In this document: positions 36,611 to 44,822 of the stretch, piece after piece
Position numbering within the stretch: the first letter of the stretch is position 1
How the letters are laid out: the number at the start of each line of letters is the position of its first letter
Assembly: GCA_902769535.1 (NCBI GenBank)
Contig: CACXPH010000001.1
Location: 62,001 to 126,000 of the forward strand
Direction of reading: 5' to 3'
DNA length: 64,000 nucleotides
Source of the DNA: an uncultured Bacteroidales bacterium
Lineage (GTDB): Bacteria > Bacteroidota > Bacteroidia > Bacteroidales > Paludibacteraceae
Notes under the pieces: generated by a model
The model's database searches: none
What the model was told of the DNA's origin: nothing
The model's input: the letters and a program-made list of their open reading frames with translations, nothing else
Made by a program: the position numbers and the translations under genes

Positions 36611-37870
36611 TTAGTCATTTTCAAATTCTGCTGCCAGAATGCGGAGTACCTCATCGATAGTCTCCTCCTCGAGGTCCGTACGGCGGAGCAGGTCTTCCTT
36701 GCTGGTACCGAGCACCTCTTTGGCGGTGTCCAGACCGATTGCCTTGAAGGCATCAATAACCCACTGATCGATCTCGTCGTTGAACTCATCGAGATAGATA
36801 TCATCGAGGTCTTCCTCGTCGAGGTCACGGTAAACGTCGATCTCGTAGCCGGTCAGCATCGAAGCCAACTTCACGTTGTAACCACCCTTACCGATAGCGA
36901 GGCTCACCTCATCCGGCGACAGATATACTTTTGCTTTCTTGTTCTCCTCGTCGATCTCCATGGAGTTGATCTTCGCGGGAGCGAGAGCACGCTGGATATA
37001 GAGGTTGACGTTCGAGGTGTAGTTGATGACGTCGATGTTCTCATTGCGCAACTCACGCACGATGCCGTGGATACGCGCACCTTTCACACCGACGCAAGCG
37101 CCTACCGGATCAATGCGATCGTCGAAGGTCTCTACAGCTACTTTCGCACGCTCACCCGGGATACGGGCAATATTCTTGATAGCGATCAAGCCTTCTTTGA
37201 CTTCCGGAACCTCCTGCTCGAACATACGCTGCAGGAAGAGCGGAGCGGTACGGCTAAGGATGATCTTCGGGTTCTGGTTCTTGTTATCCACCTGAACAAC
37301 CACGGCGCGAACCATCTCACCCTTACGGTAGTAATCCGTCGGGATCTGGTTCTGCTTCGGCAAATAGAGTTCGTTGCCCTCTTCGTCGAGCAACAGCATC
37401 TCTTTCTTCCAAACCTGGTAGAGTTCGCCGGTCACGATCTGGCCGATCATCTCTTTGTATTTCTGATAAAGCACCTCCTTCTGGAGCTCCAGGATCTTCG
37501 ATGCCAAGGTCTGGCGGAGGTTGAGGATCATACGACGACCGAACGAAGCCAGTTCCACTTTATCCGTCACCTCCTCACCGATCTCCGCCTCGTCGTCGAG
37601 CAGCAAAGCGTCGCTGAGCGAGATCTGGGTATCCGGGTTCGCTACGTCGCCGTCCTCCATGATCAGACGGTTACGATAGATCTCCAGATCACCCTTGTCC
37701 GGGTTTACAATCACGGTGTAGTCTGCCGACGGGCCGTACATCTTAGCGATCACGCTCTTGAACGACTCCTCCAGCACAGTAATAAGCGTCTGTTTGTCGA
37801 TACGCTTGAAGTCTTTAAACTCCGAAAAAATGTCAATCAGATTGATTGCGTCTTGATTTTTAACTGCCAT
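36611..37870 (-). CDS. nusA: Transcription termination/antitermination factor NusA
   Basis: A 419-residue RNA-polymerase-binding factor. N-terminal domain about 1-130, S1 domain about 135-205 (GQIVTGELYQVW), KH domains about 215-345 (DPVGACVGVKGARIHGIVREL and VSLAIGKGGYNVKLAS in part) and an acidic C-terminal segment (DEEDLDDIYLDEFNDEIDQW) before a short helical repeat. Length and order match Bacteroidota NusA. It lies 7 nt after rimP and before infB, the standard operon. Confidence 0.97.
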   Translation of the reverse strand: MAVKNQDAINLIDIFSEFKDFKRIDKQTLITVLEESFKSVIAKMYGPSADYTVIVNPDKGDLEIYRNRLIMEDGDVANPDTQISLSDALLLDDEAEIGEEVTDKVELASFGRRMILNLRQTLASKILELQKEVLYQKYKEMIGQIVTGELYQVWKKEMLLLDEEGNELYLPKQNQIPTDYYRKGEMVRAVVVQVDNKNQNPKIILSRTAPLFLQRMFEQEVPEVKEGLIAIKNIARIPGERAKVAVETFDDRIDPVGACVGVKGARIHGIVRELRNENIDVINYTSNVNLYIQRALAPAKINSMEIDEENKKAKVYLSPDEVSLAIGKGGYNVKLASMLTGYEIDVYRDLDEEDLDDIYLDEFNDEIDQWVIDAFKAIGLDTAKEVLGTSKEDLLRRTDLEEETIDEVLRILAAEFEND

Positions 37871-37877
37871 TTGTATA

Positions 37878-38333
37878 TTAAAATTTTAAATCATATTTCA
37901 CATATTTGGGTTCGCTGTAGCGCCAGGTGTGGGTGACTATCTGCGTCTCTTTGCGCTTCTTGCCCTCTACCGCCACTTTCTCCTCGATGTCCACGGAGAA
38001 GGTGTCTTCGTCAACGGATACGAGTTGGCCGCGTAACTTCTTGCCTTCTACAAGCACTTCGACGTCGTGACCGAGGTTCTTCTCGTACTGCATCTTGGTC
38101 TTGAACGGATCGGTCAGGCTGACAGAACCCACTTCGAGGGAATAGTCTTCATCACCGAGTTTGTCCACGAGGAAACGGTTGAGTTCCGCGCAGAAATCGA
38201 CGTCCACTCCCGCGAGGCGATCTACCTCTATGAGGATGTCGTTCCCCGCTGAAACGTTCAGCGTGATCAGTTCATACTCGGTACCCTGAAGGTACTCGTT
38301 AATCCAGTTTTGCAGTTCTAATTTTGAAATCAT
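37878..38333 (-). CDS. rimP: Ribosome maturation factor RimP
   Basis: A 151-residue protein for 30S subunit maturation. The N-terminal alpha-beta domain (ILIEVDRLAGVDVDFCAELNR in part, SLEVGSVSLTDPFK) and C-terminal SH3-like domain (RGQLVSVDEDTFSVDIEE) are both present. The ATG is part of a heptamer array (38326-38360) and the promoter lies about 90 nt upstream. First gene of rimP-nusA-infB. Confidence 0.94.
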   Translation of the reverse strand: MISKLELQNWINEYLQGTEYELITLNVSAGNDILIEVDRLAGVDVDFCAELNRFLVDKLGDEDYSLEVGSVSLTDPFKTKMQYEKNLGHDVEVLVEGKKLRGQLVSVDEDTFSVDIEEKVAVEGKKRKETQIVTHTWRYSEPKYVKYDLKF

Positions 38334-38360
38334 AAATCTTAAATCTCAAATCACAAATAC
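38326..38360. repeat. Heptamer array over the rimP start
   Basis: Plus-strand units GAAATCA, TAAATCT, TAAATCT, CAAATCA, CAAATAC. The rimP ATG (38333-38331) spans the first two units. Same core as the array at 12056. Confidence 0.85.
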
Positions 38361-38406
38361 GGTCTCATTTTCAAAACGAAGAGGAGACCGTTTCGGTCCC
38401 CTCGTT
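38361..38406 (-). promoter_or_regulatory. Structured leader of the rimP-nusA-infB operon
   Basis: On the minus strand GGGGACCG-AAA-CGGTCTCC can fold (one mismatch), and CGGTCTC can pair instead with the later GAGACCG. Two mutually exclusive hairpins ahead of a nusA operon suggest an attenuator; inference only. Confidence 0.4.
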
Positions 38407-38418
38407 CATTTCACGGTG

Positions 38419-38450
38419 CAAAAGTACTGCTTTTTTTTGAATTGAGCAAA
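38419..38450 (-). promoter_or_regulatory. Promoter of rimP-nusA-infB
   Basis: On the minus strand TTTG (38450-38447), 20-nt spacer, TACTTTTG (38426-38419), with AAAAAAAAGCAG before and CA after the -7 box, as in the mfd promoter. Confidence 0.8.
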
Positions 38451-38501
38451 TTTTTGTGCATTTTTTTGATAAAAAAATAGCACTTGCGGTCTTTTTGAGC
38501 C

Positions 38502-39374
38502 CTACGGCATCATTTCCAAGGCCTGTTGCACCTGCCGGAACTGCCCTGCTACGTCCGGATAGTTCGTATCCATCCAGCTGACCATCTTACCCACGAGTGT
38601 CTTCGCCATCGCGATCGGGTTTCCCGCCACTTCTATCGTCGCGTCCATCACGTGCTGGTAAGCCGGTGTGGAGGTAACGCTGTTCAATAATTGCATGTCG
38701 TCCAGCGTCATGGTCTTGCTCATCAGCAACATAATCACGGTCGGGACGTTACGCTGCGCATAGGCGATGAGGTTGCTGACCATCTCCTCGGCATTCTTCA
38801 CTCCCGCCGAACGAAGCGAAGATGTGAGCATTGGTGTCATGTTGCGGAACGAAGCCATCGTCGCTTCCTCTACACGCGCTTGCTGGTAATACTGTTGAAA
38901 TGCCTGCACGTACTGCTCGGAAATGGTATCCGGTATCGGCAGGTCTTGGGGTAGTCCTTGTCCTGTAGCCATGGCCATCAGCGAGCTCTGGAACTGACGG
39001 ATGAAGGCCATATACTCTGTGCTCTGCGCCATATTGGCTATCACCGCCGCCGAACGCTTTGTGATGTCGGCAAAGCGCGGATCGGAATACATCTGCTCCA
39101 GTTGCTGCAGATCCTCTATCGACACATACTTGCGAAACGACGGCTCATAGAAGTCCGCCAAGTCCACTACCATCTGCGTGGACATGTATTCTGTCAGCGC
39201 CTTGGCACTCCGGCTGGCCGAGTCGGAGGCTATGTGAGAAGCGACGGCATTGAGCATCTCTTTCTGCTCGTTCGAATTGAACTGCAGATACTTCATCAGC
39301 GCGTCTCGATACGCGTCTGCCCATAGGGAGGTGGTTAATGCTGCCACACACACCAAAGTCAAGATTTTTTTCAT
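38502..39374 (-). CDS. Exported DUF2059-like protein
   Basis: A 290-residue exported protein; start at MKKILTLVCVAAL (39374), signal peptide ending LWA. Almost entirely helical, with a segment like the DUF2059 fold (YMSTQMVVDLADFYEPSFRKY in part, QLEQMYSDPRFADITKRS). The end QFRQVQQALEMMP is amphipathic. The function of DUF2059 proteins is unknown. Monocistronic, with its own consensus promoter. Confidence 0.7.
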   Translation of the reverse strand: MKKILTLVCVAALTTSLWADAYRDALMKYLQFNSNEQKEMLNAVASHIASDSASRSAKALTEYMSTQMVVDLADFYEPSFRKYVSIEDLQQLEQMYSDPRFADITKRSAAVIANMAQSTEYMAFIRQFQSSLMAMATGQGLPQDLPIPDTISEQYVQAFQQYYQQARVEEATMASFRNMTPMLTSSLRSAGVKNAEEMVSNLIAYAQRNVPTVIMLLMSKTMTLDDMQLLNSVTSTPAYQHVMDATIEVAGNPIAMAKTLVGKMVSWMDTNYPDVAGQFRQVQQALEMMP

Positions 39375-39395
39375 ACTCAATACGGTTTTACGCTG

Positions 39396-39427
39396 CAAAG
39401 GTACAACTTTTTTTCGATATATGCAAA
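39396..39427 (-). promoter_or_regulatory. Promoter of the DUF2059-like gene
   Basis: On the minus strand TTTG (39427-39424), 20-nt spacer, TACCTTTG (39403-39396), followed by CAGCG as in other promoters here. Confidence 0.8.
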
Positions 39428-39506
39428 TACAAAAAAATCAACAAAAACTGTATATATACTAGGTATATATACATATAAAGCGTGTTCGTGTCAAAAAACG
39501 CGATCC

Positions 39507-39550
39507 ATCTTTGGGCAATCCTTGGGTGATCTTTGGGCGATCCTTGGGCA
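39507..39550. repeat. 11-bp tandem array, ATCYTTGGGCR
   Basis: Four exact 11-bp units: ATCTTTGGGCA, ATCCTTGGGTG, ATCTTTGGGCG, ATCCTTGGGCA. A loose GATAGGT-type array follows at about 39564-39600. The rest of the gene-free stretch 39428-39751 holds the array at 39623, an AGAACA/TGTTCT inverted repeat near 39674-39702, and no gene that I can see. Confidence 0.85.
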
Positions 39551-39622
39551 AGCCTCAATGTTTGATAGGTAATTGGTAGGATTTAGGTAGGTGATAGGTA
39601 CGCTTTGGAACCGTAACCTAAG

Positions 39623-39666
39623 CGTATGTTTAAGGTATGTTTGTCCTATGTTTGTGCTATGTTTGT
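39623..39666. repeat. 11-bp tandem array, third copy of CCTATGTTTGT family
   Basis: CGTATGTTTAA, GGTATGTTTGT, CCTATGTTTGT, GCTATGTTTGT, then GCTTATCAGAA, preceded by CCTAAG. Confidence 0.85.
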
Positions 39667-39751
39667 GCTTATCAGAACACGACCATCACGGGATCATGTT
39701 CTAAGGAGAAGCTAAGGAAGATATTAGCAGAGCCAGAAATACAGACATCTA

Positions 39752-39782
39752 TAAAACGAGAAACGGGTACTAAAAGTACCCA
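39752..39782 (-). terminator. Probable terminator of the restriction gene
   Basis: GGGTAC, loop TTTTA, GTACCC on the minus strand, followed by a T-rich stretch; about 90 nt after the gene. Confidence 0.55.
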
Positions 39783-39814
39783 TAACTCTAAAATCCATAT
39801 TATTCTAGAATAAC

Positions 39815-39871
39815 CTATTTTATTTCTTGGCCGGTGAGGGTATAAACCTTATCGCCACGGAGGATGAGGAT
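39815..39871 (-). pseudogene. Leftover C-terminal tail of a secreted protein
   Basis: Eighteen codons and a TAG stop read ILILRGDKVYTLTGQEIK. This closely resembles the end of the secreted protein at 22145 (QLFIIREGRVFTATGAQVK) and is a common Bacteroidales C-terminal module. The frame is closed three codons upstream, inside the end of the restriction gene. I infer that a host gene was replaced up to its last codons when the restriction locus arrived. Confidence 0.65.
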
Positions 39872-42800
39872 TAGTATTTATCTATTTCTTTCATTAGGCG
39901 GGATGTTTCGCAGAGGACGGAAATAATTTTGCGGTAGTGCTCTACGTCATCGTAAGAGAGTGTGCGTCCTTTGCGGTCTTTGAGCCATTTCTGTGCCGGT
40001 TGGTAGCCTCCGATATACATATTCCATGCCTCGGTAGGGATACAATCAAAACATTGCTCATCGTTAATCCAGACGTTACCTGAATAACCATCGTCCTTAT
40101 TACATTCCCAGCGTAAATATTCTACAGTTCCACTGCCGGCATTCTCAAAATGCGCAGGACTTTCAGGCACGTTGCGCATCAAATGGAGTTCGCGGAGACG
40201 GTTGCCGAAAGAACGGAAATGCTCGAATTCATCGGCATTCTTCGGGTACGGAATACGAGGAAAGTCCACTTTGAGGAACTCCTTATATTTTGCGCGATAT
40301 GCGGGCGAGTGTAGCACACCGTAGATATAATCGAAGACGTCTTCAGGAGTTGTGTCGTGGCCGATAGCAGCATTTATTTGTACCCAAATGGTTTCGTCCA
40401 AATTAGGTCTGCGCTCCGTTTCAAAAGAGCCTTCTTCCGGATAGAGATAGAGAGGGAAGACATAAGTTTGATCAGAAACAGAATGTAAATCTGATATTTC
40501 ATTCGAAACTAATACATGGCGAAAACAATCGCTACTTGTATAACTTCTCGTAACTAATATCCCAATATTGCTATTCAAGAAATGGCGCATTAATTTCTGT
40601 CTCGAATCCCCGCGCACAATTATTTGGCTTATACGCTCTAATGGATAATAGGCATAGCGAATATCAAATGGTCGATAATTAACCTTTAGGATATTCTCAA
40701 TGTCTGTCTTGAATAATTGTCTTTTTTCTTGTATTGTCCAATCTGCAGTCTCATTAAAGTCGTATTTTGATGTAATATCTATAGGAAGCATAGTTTGCAT
40801 GTCTTGCAACATTGCTGCCGTTTCCTTTTGGGAGAAATGAACAAGCAAATTATCTTTTCTAAATTTAATTCCGCTTCCATTAATTGTCATCAACTCATCA
40901 ACACTAAACCCTTTGTCATATTCCTCTTGTAGCGAGAAATCTTTTGGCACAAAGAAATAAGATGGTGTTTGCGGTGTTAGTTTTTGCCATTCTACATTAG
41001 TAAAATCATGCTCATGCAAGAAAGCGTATTTGTTTTCGCGCGTACCGTATAAATCACAGTGATACACCTCAGCTGGTTGTTTGCTCGCTGTCTTTTTTTT
41101 GACGAAGATGTTGATGCTTACGCCTTGCATAATATCGAAGACATTTTCGTCTTTGTTACCGTCTGGACAAGTCTCATTCTTACGTGAGTTGCCGTGTAGA
41201 TCAAGGATATAGATCTTATCAAAGACGCGCATCAGTTCGCTACGCATTTGGCGGTGTATAAGACCATCTATGAAACTATTATTGCTGATATAGGCCATGA
41301 CACCTTCACCGTTTCGCTCCACGTAATATTGAGCTAAGCGGATGAATTTAATGTAGTCATCCGAAAGTGGTTGTATATTACGCTCGTTGAGGTTTTTCTT
41401 ATAATCGTCAAGGAGTTTGTTTATCCACTCTCCCTTGTTATTGCTGCTGACGCTATACGGCGGGTTGCCCATAACAATCATCACAGGTGCGTCGCGTTTG
41501 ATGTCAGAGGCGGCATTGGCTTCTTGGGCAAGGTAGTTACCGAACAGGGTGTGCGCGTCCTTGTTGTATTCTTCGAGTGAGTTAGTCAAATAGACACGCA
41601 GGCGTTGTTGGGCAGGAATACCGATTTCCATGTCGAGCTTGAGGTGAGCGATCGTATAAGGCGCCATCATTAACTCGAAGCCGTGCAGACGCGGTAAAAG
41701 GTGCTCTGGTACATACTGAGGCCACGCGCCCATTTGCCCTGTAAGGTCTCGTTTGATTTGTCGAACCGCTTCGGCAAGGAAAGTACCTGTACCGGTTGCA
41801 GGGTCAAGTACTTGCACGCGATGCACATGCACTTTTTCTTTACGGTGCTTTAAGTCTTGCGGTATCTCACGTTCTATTTCTACTTTACTGGTATCCGCCA
41901 AGCCCATAGGAAGATTAAACTCCTGTTTGAGAATATCATCTACTGCCCGAACAATAAAATTGACAACCGGTTGTGGAGTATAATAGACACCGCATTGCTT
42001 CTTTGCAGCAGGGTCGTATTGGAACAAGAAGTCCTCATAGAAATGGAGCATCGGGTCGGTCTGTTCGGTGTTTTTACCAAAACCCTGCATGATTTTCTCC
42101 ATGTCGGTGGCAGCAAATGCACTAACCAGATCGTCCACTATCCATGCAATACGTTCATCGAGATCGTAGCCTGCTATTTGTTGGAAAATCTTGCGCAAGA
42201 AGGGATTCGACTTAGGAATGAGGTTGGCAGCCTCCGCACGTGTAAAATCATCCGGTGTGCTATCATGCAGACGCGCGGCAAACATACCATAGGCGATAGT
42301 CTGCGCATAAATATCAGCGAACTTCTTCGGCGTAATATCATGAATAAGCACATTGCGAAAATCTTCCATGTAACTGCGTAATTCGGTAGGTGTATCGCCA
42401 TCTTGGATGAGCGCTTGTTCGATGATGTCACGCAACATACGGGCTTTTCCCGCCATTAGTTGAGCGAGTTTTGGGGCAGTGGTAATACGTTGAGCTTTAG
42501 CGGATTTTACATGCTCCATCAACGCGACAAATCGCTCTATATCGGACAGACGAATCTTATTGCCCTGAATTTCCGCCAGACGCACCGACTGCTGCCACTC
42601 GCCATGTTCGTACAGGTGGAAATCAAGGTAGTCGGTGAAGATGATAGTATCAAGAGAAGCTTTGTACCGATCGAACTGCTCTTTGTTCTTCTTGCGTCCG
42701 TCGAGGTCACCATCTTCAAGGTCTTTCGCTTCGATATAGGCAACAGGTAACTGCTTATTCAACAGCGTCAGGTCGGGAGCACCGCAGTCAATATGCGTTT

Positions 42801-42936
42801 GCTCATTAACAACGGTACAACCGGTACAATCGCGTAAAAGTTGTGCCAAAGCAGGACGGAAAGAATGCTCAGTTGTGAGCCCCGTCTGATACAGTTTGTC
42901 AATCTCCTTGACATAAGCGGAGATAAATTCCTTCAT
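39871..42936 (-). CDS. Single-chain restriction-modification enzyme (type ISP/IIG-like)
   Basis: A 1021-residue protein. An N-terminal PD-(D/E)xK nuclease motif (APD with Asp55, then IEAKD with Glu69 and Lys71) precedes an adenine N6-methylase domain: motif I DPATGTGTFL (about 376-385) and motif IV GNPPYS (about 490). The C-terminal half resembles the type ISP target-recognition region. No helicase motifs are seen and the length is far below the 1500 or so residues of helicase-bearing LlaGI-type enzymes. It should methylate its site and cut foreign DNA. The target-recognition part (40450-41100) is clearly richer in A/T than neighbours, suggesting transfer. A hairpin 2 nt upstream of the start may control translation. 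Confidence 0.85.
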   Translation of the reverse strand: MKEFISAYVKEIDKLYQTGLTTEHSFRPALAQLLRDCTGCTVVNEQTHIDCGAPDLTLLNKQLPVAYIEAKDLEDGDLDGRKKNKEQFDRYKASLDTIIFTDYLDFHLYEHGEWQQSVRLAEIQGNKIRLSDIERFVALMEHVKSAKAQRITTAPKLAQLMAGKARMLRDIIEQALIQDGDTPTELRSYMEDFRNVLIHDITPKKFADIYAQTIAYGMFAARLHDSTPDDFTRAEAANLIPKSNPFLRKIFQQIAGYDLDERIAWIVDDLVSAFAATDMEKIMQGFGKNTEQTDPMLHFYEDFLFQYDPAAKKQCGVYYTPQPVVNFIVRAVDDILKQEFNLPMGLADTSKVEIEREIPQDLKHRKEKVHVHRVQVLDPATGTGTFLAEAVRQIKRDLTGQMGAWPQYVPEHLLPRLHGFELMMAPYTIAHLKLDMEIGIPAQQRLRVYLTNSLEEYNKDAHTLFGNYLAQEANAASDIKRDAPVMIVMGNPPYSVSSNNKGEWINKLLDDYKKNLNERNIQPLSDDYIKFIRLAQYYVERNGEGVMAYISNNSFIDGLIHRQMRSELMRVFDKIYILDLHGNSRKNETCPDGNKDENVFDIMQGVSINIFVKKKTASKQPAEVYHCDLYGTRENKYAFLHEHDFTNVEWQKLTPQTPSYFFVPKDFSLQEEYDKGFSVDELMTINGSGIKFRKDNLLVHFSQKETAAMLQDMQTMLPIDITSKYDFNETADWTIQEKRQLFKTDIENILKVNYRPFDIRYAYYPLERISQIIVRGDSRQKLMRHFLNSNIGILVTRSYTSSDCFRHVLVSNEISDLHSVSDQTYVFPLYLYPEEGSFETERRPNLDETIWVQINAAIGHDTTPEDVFDYIYGVLHSPAYRAKYKEFLKVDFPRIPYPKNADEFEHFRSFGNRLRELHLMRNVPESPAHFENAGSGTVEYLRWECNKDDGYSGNVWINDEQCFDCIPTEAWNMYIGGYQPAQKWLKDRKGRTLSYDDVEHYRKIISVLCETSRLMKEIDKY

Positions 42937-42937
42937 G

Positions 42938-42960
42938 GTAGCGTACGTTATGTTCGCTAC
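42938..42960 (-). promoter_or_regulatory. Hairpin abutting the restriction gene start
   Basis: GTAGCG and CGCTAC arms (42938-42943 and 42955-42960) lie 2 nt before the ATG and could hide the ribosome binding region. Confidence 0.5.
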
Positions 42961-42965
42961 CTATC

Positions 42966-43121
42966 TCGTTATACGAGGACGACAAATACCAATAGAAAAT
43001 GGGCTTCCCTTAAGCCCTCTAGGTATTTGCCGACACCCGTATCGCATAAGTTCCGCCCACAAAGTGGACGTTCACTGAACTTATTCGTGCGATACATTCT
43101 TCAATCGGCAAATTTTAGAGG
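42966..43121. repeat. Nested inverted-repeat cluster
   Basis: Three related segments in alternating orientation: CGACAAATACC (about 42980), GGTATTTGCCG (about 43022) and CGGCAAAT (about 43106). The last two close a long stem: CCTCT/AGAGG, ATTTGCCGA/TCGGCAAAT, GTATCGCA/TGCGATAC, TAAGTTC/GAACTTA and inner CCCAC/GTGG. GGGCTT/AAGCCC forms a separate hairpin. No reading frame. A REPIN- or MITE-like element or a structured RNA is possible. Confidence 0.65.
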
Positions 43122-43215
43122 TATCTCGAATAAATAGCAAACGCTAAATAGTTTCTAATATGTCACCGCTTTTTTACGCTGTCGGAGCCAGCGGCGCGAA
43201 AACCTCGCGGCGGGG

Positions 43216-43812
43216 TTATTTCAGTTTTGCTTTTATAGTTTTTGCCCACTCGGGGATAGAATCCATATATTGCTTAACCAGTTTACCGTCAGTTGTGCGG
43301 AATAAGATTCGCGCCTCTTGATTATCTATTGAGTTATCATAAAAATATGCACGATCTGCAAATGTAGCAACTCTTGTAACGTTAGCAATCGCCTTCAGAT
43401 ACCTCGAAATGATTTTTTGGATAGGCACATCATGGCCTCCTTCCATGACACGTTTTGCGATACGCGCAGCGTTAATAGAAGGTGTCTCGGTACAAATAAA
43501 AAATATACGAATAAAATATCCTTCGGCTTTAGCGCGTTTTAGAAAATCCACCTTTGCGTCAGAAGACAACACCGTTTCAAAGATAAAATCTTTGTGGTCC
43601 TTGAGAAGTTGTTCGCGCCATTCTTCGCAATATTCCACAGCTTGGCGCACGGCGTCAGGATTATTCCAATCGCCGAACTTGGTTTGCGCTATCTCATCGG
43701 GATTGATATAGACACACTGCTCAGCCCACTCGTGCTTGATAACCAAGCGCGTAGTAGATGTCTTTCCTGAACCATTCGGACCAGCAAAAACTATTAGAAC
43801 CGGCTTTCTCAT
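43216..43812 (-). CDS. Zeta-toxin-like kinase
   Basis: A 198-residue P-loop protein of the zeta toxin / AAA kinase type. Walker A FAGPNGSGKTS (residues 9-19), INPDEIAQ (about 36-43), FETVLSS (about 79-85, where zeta toxins bind substrate) and AARIAKRVMEGGHDVP with the basic residues of the lid. Zeta toxins phosphorylate UDP-N-acetylglucosamine, blocking peptidoglycan synthesis; some family members instead act in phage defence. Its ATG overlaps the stop of a 51-residue gene upstream. Confidence 0.85.
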   Translation of the reverse strand: MRKPVLIVFAGPNGSGKTSTTRLVIKHEWAEQCVYINPDEIAQTKFGDWNNPDAVRQAVEYCEEWREQLLKDHKDFIFETVLSSDAKVDFLKRAKAEGYFIRIFFICTETPSINAARIAKRVMEGGHDVPIQKIISRYLKAIANVTRVATFADRAYFYDNSIDNQEARILFRTTDGKLVKQYMDSIPEWAKTIKAKLK

Positions 43813-43964
43813 AAGGCCATGATCATTTGGTTAAGTTGTGCGAAATAGGCTGTGCGCGCTTTGTCCCAGCGCTCTTTTGCCTCTTCTGCCACCTCACGCA
43901 TTAATTGAGATAATTGCTCGTCCGTCGGCTCTTGGTCAATGTTTGTAAAACGATAGTCATCCAT
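43809..43964 (-). CDS. Small acidic partner of the zeta-like toxin (candidate antitoxin)
   Basis: A 51-residue protein beginning MDDYRFTNIDQEPTDEQ and ending FAQLNQMIMAL, predicted to be one or two helices with an acidic N-terminus. Its TGA overlaps the toxin ATG (ATGA), and a perfect promoter lies 23 nt upstream, so the pair is one operon. Proteins of this size and position next to zeta-like toxins commonly act as antitoxins; I do not recognise the family itself. Confidence 0.7.
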   Translation of the reverse strand: MDDYRFTNIDQEPTDEQLSQLMREVAEEAKERWDKARTAYFAQLNQMIMAL

Positions 43965-43986
43965 AGCATATAAACCTTTGCGGCTG

Positions 43987-44018
43987 CAAAGGTACAGAAA
44001 ATTTTTGACATATGCAAA
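43987..44018 (-). promoter_or_regulatory. Promoter of the toxin-antitoxin pair
   Basis: On the minus strand TTTG (44018-44015), 20-nt spacer, TACCTTTG (43994-43987). Confidence 0.8.
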
Positions 44019-44035
44019 TAAAAAAGCAAAAAACG

Positions 44036-44065
44036 TAATTACCTGCTGACGTGATTACGTACTTA
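44036..44065. repeat. Inverted ACGTAAT repeat
   Basis: ACGTAATTAC and GTGATTACGT pair around CTGCTGAC. The words belong to the CGTAATTA octamer family found at 49088, 55757 and 61218. Confidence 0.6.
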
Positions 44066-44103
44066 CGAAGGGAAACTACTTTAACAAACAAAAGAGGAAA
44101 GTA

Positions 44104-44119
44104 TGGCATAGTTCTTGTA
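44104..44119 (+). promoter_or_regulatory. Second sigma-54-like promoter
   Basis: TGGCAT-A-GTTC-TTGTA has the right -24 GG and spacing, but GT instead of GC at -12. Its middle (TGGCA, A, GTT, TTG) resembles the bat promoter. The gene starts about 30 nt after the predicted start site. Confidence 0.4.
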
Positions 44120-44159
44120 GGGAAGTTAACGTAAAATCCCGCAAACGAAAGGAGGACGT

Positions 44160-44780
44160 ATGAAACGGTTTGGATTGTTAGTAGGAATGGTGATGATGGT
44201 CTGCACGGGGATGCAGGCGCAGTACGTGTACAACAGTAATTATCGGGTATGGTTCGAGGGCACAGATAACGAGATAACCACGCGCAAGACGGTATGGTGT
44301 GAAGAGGATTACCAGGATCTCTGGAACGGTTGTTACGTGCGGAATAACGGCAGTACCGTTTATGTGAAAGAGGGTAGCAGCACCGTGGTGTACGGCGATG
44401 AAATCGGTCTGCTGTATAATGGTTATTACGTCGTTCAGTTTGGCAGCACATGGTATCTATATGACCCGGACGGGGACAAGGTAGGCGGCGTGTACGGCGA
44501 GGAGATATTATATTATCCGTTTAACTATGTGGCGTGCAAGAAAGGCAGCAACTTGTGGTACGTCTATCGCTGCAACGGGGAAAAACTCAGTTTCTATTCG
44601 GATGTCAGTCCGTGGATCTGCTCCAACGAATGTTGGATCGTTCAGCAAGGCAGCAAGCAGTACGGCATCGGTCGGGACGGACATAAAGTGGGTGGTGTCT
44701 ATGGCGATGACGTAAGTATGCAGAACGGCCGGTGGAAATGCGTCAACGGCAGTAACGTACGGTACATCGACGCCGAATAA
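44160..44780 (+). CDS. Exported WG-repeat-like protein
   Basis: A 206-residue exported protein (signal peptide ending MQAQ) made of five or so imperfect 30-residue repeats with the pattern W..YV..NGS..Y......V.YGDE, similar to WG/beta-propeller-like repeats. KVGGVYGEE and KVGGVYGDD are two nearly identical copies. A strong AGGAGG site 5 nt upstream of the ATG is unusual, since most genes here lack a Shine-Dalgarno. Single-gene unit between a sigma-54-like promoter and a hairpin terminator. Function unknown. Confidence 0.75.
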   Translation: MKRFGLLVGMVMMVCTGMQAQYVYNSNYRVWFEGTDNEITTRKTVWCEEDYQDLWNGCYVRNNGSTVYVKEGSSTVVYGDEIGLLYNGYYVVQFGSTWYLYDPDGDKVGGVYGEEILYYPFNYVACKKGSNLWYVYRCNGEKLSFYSDVSPWICSNECWIVQQGSKQYGIGRDGHKVGGVYGDDVSMQNGRWKCVNGSNVRYIDAE

Positions 44781-44786
44781 ACGAAA

Positions 44787-44813
44787 AGGGTGCCTAAGGC
44801 ACTCTTTTTTTTT
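44787..44813 (+). terminator. Rho-independent terminator
   Basis: AGGGTGCC, loop TAA, GGCACTCT followed by nine T. Confidence 0.9.
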
Positions 44814-44822
44814 GCATTTTTA

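Noticed and set aside
39871-42936. Helicase-bearing type ISP or type I restriction subunit
   Set aside because: No Walker A or DEAD motif was seen and the protein is too short.
43015-43130. Possible tRNA or integron attC site
   Set aside because: No anticodon or T-loop signature, and no integrase or characteristic core site; left as an unassigned structured element.
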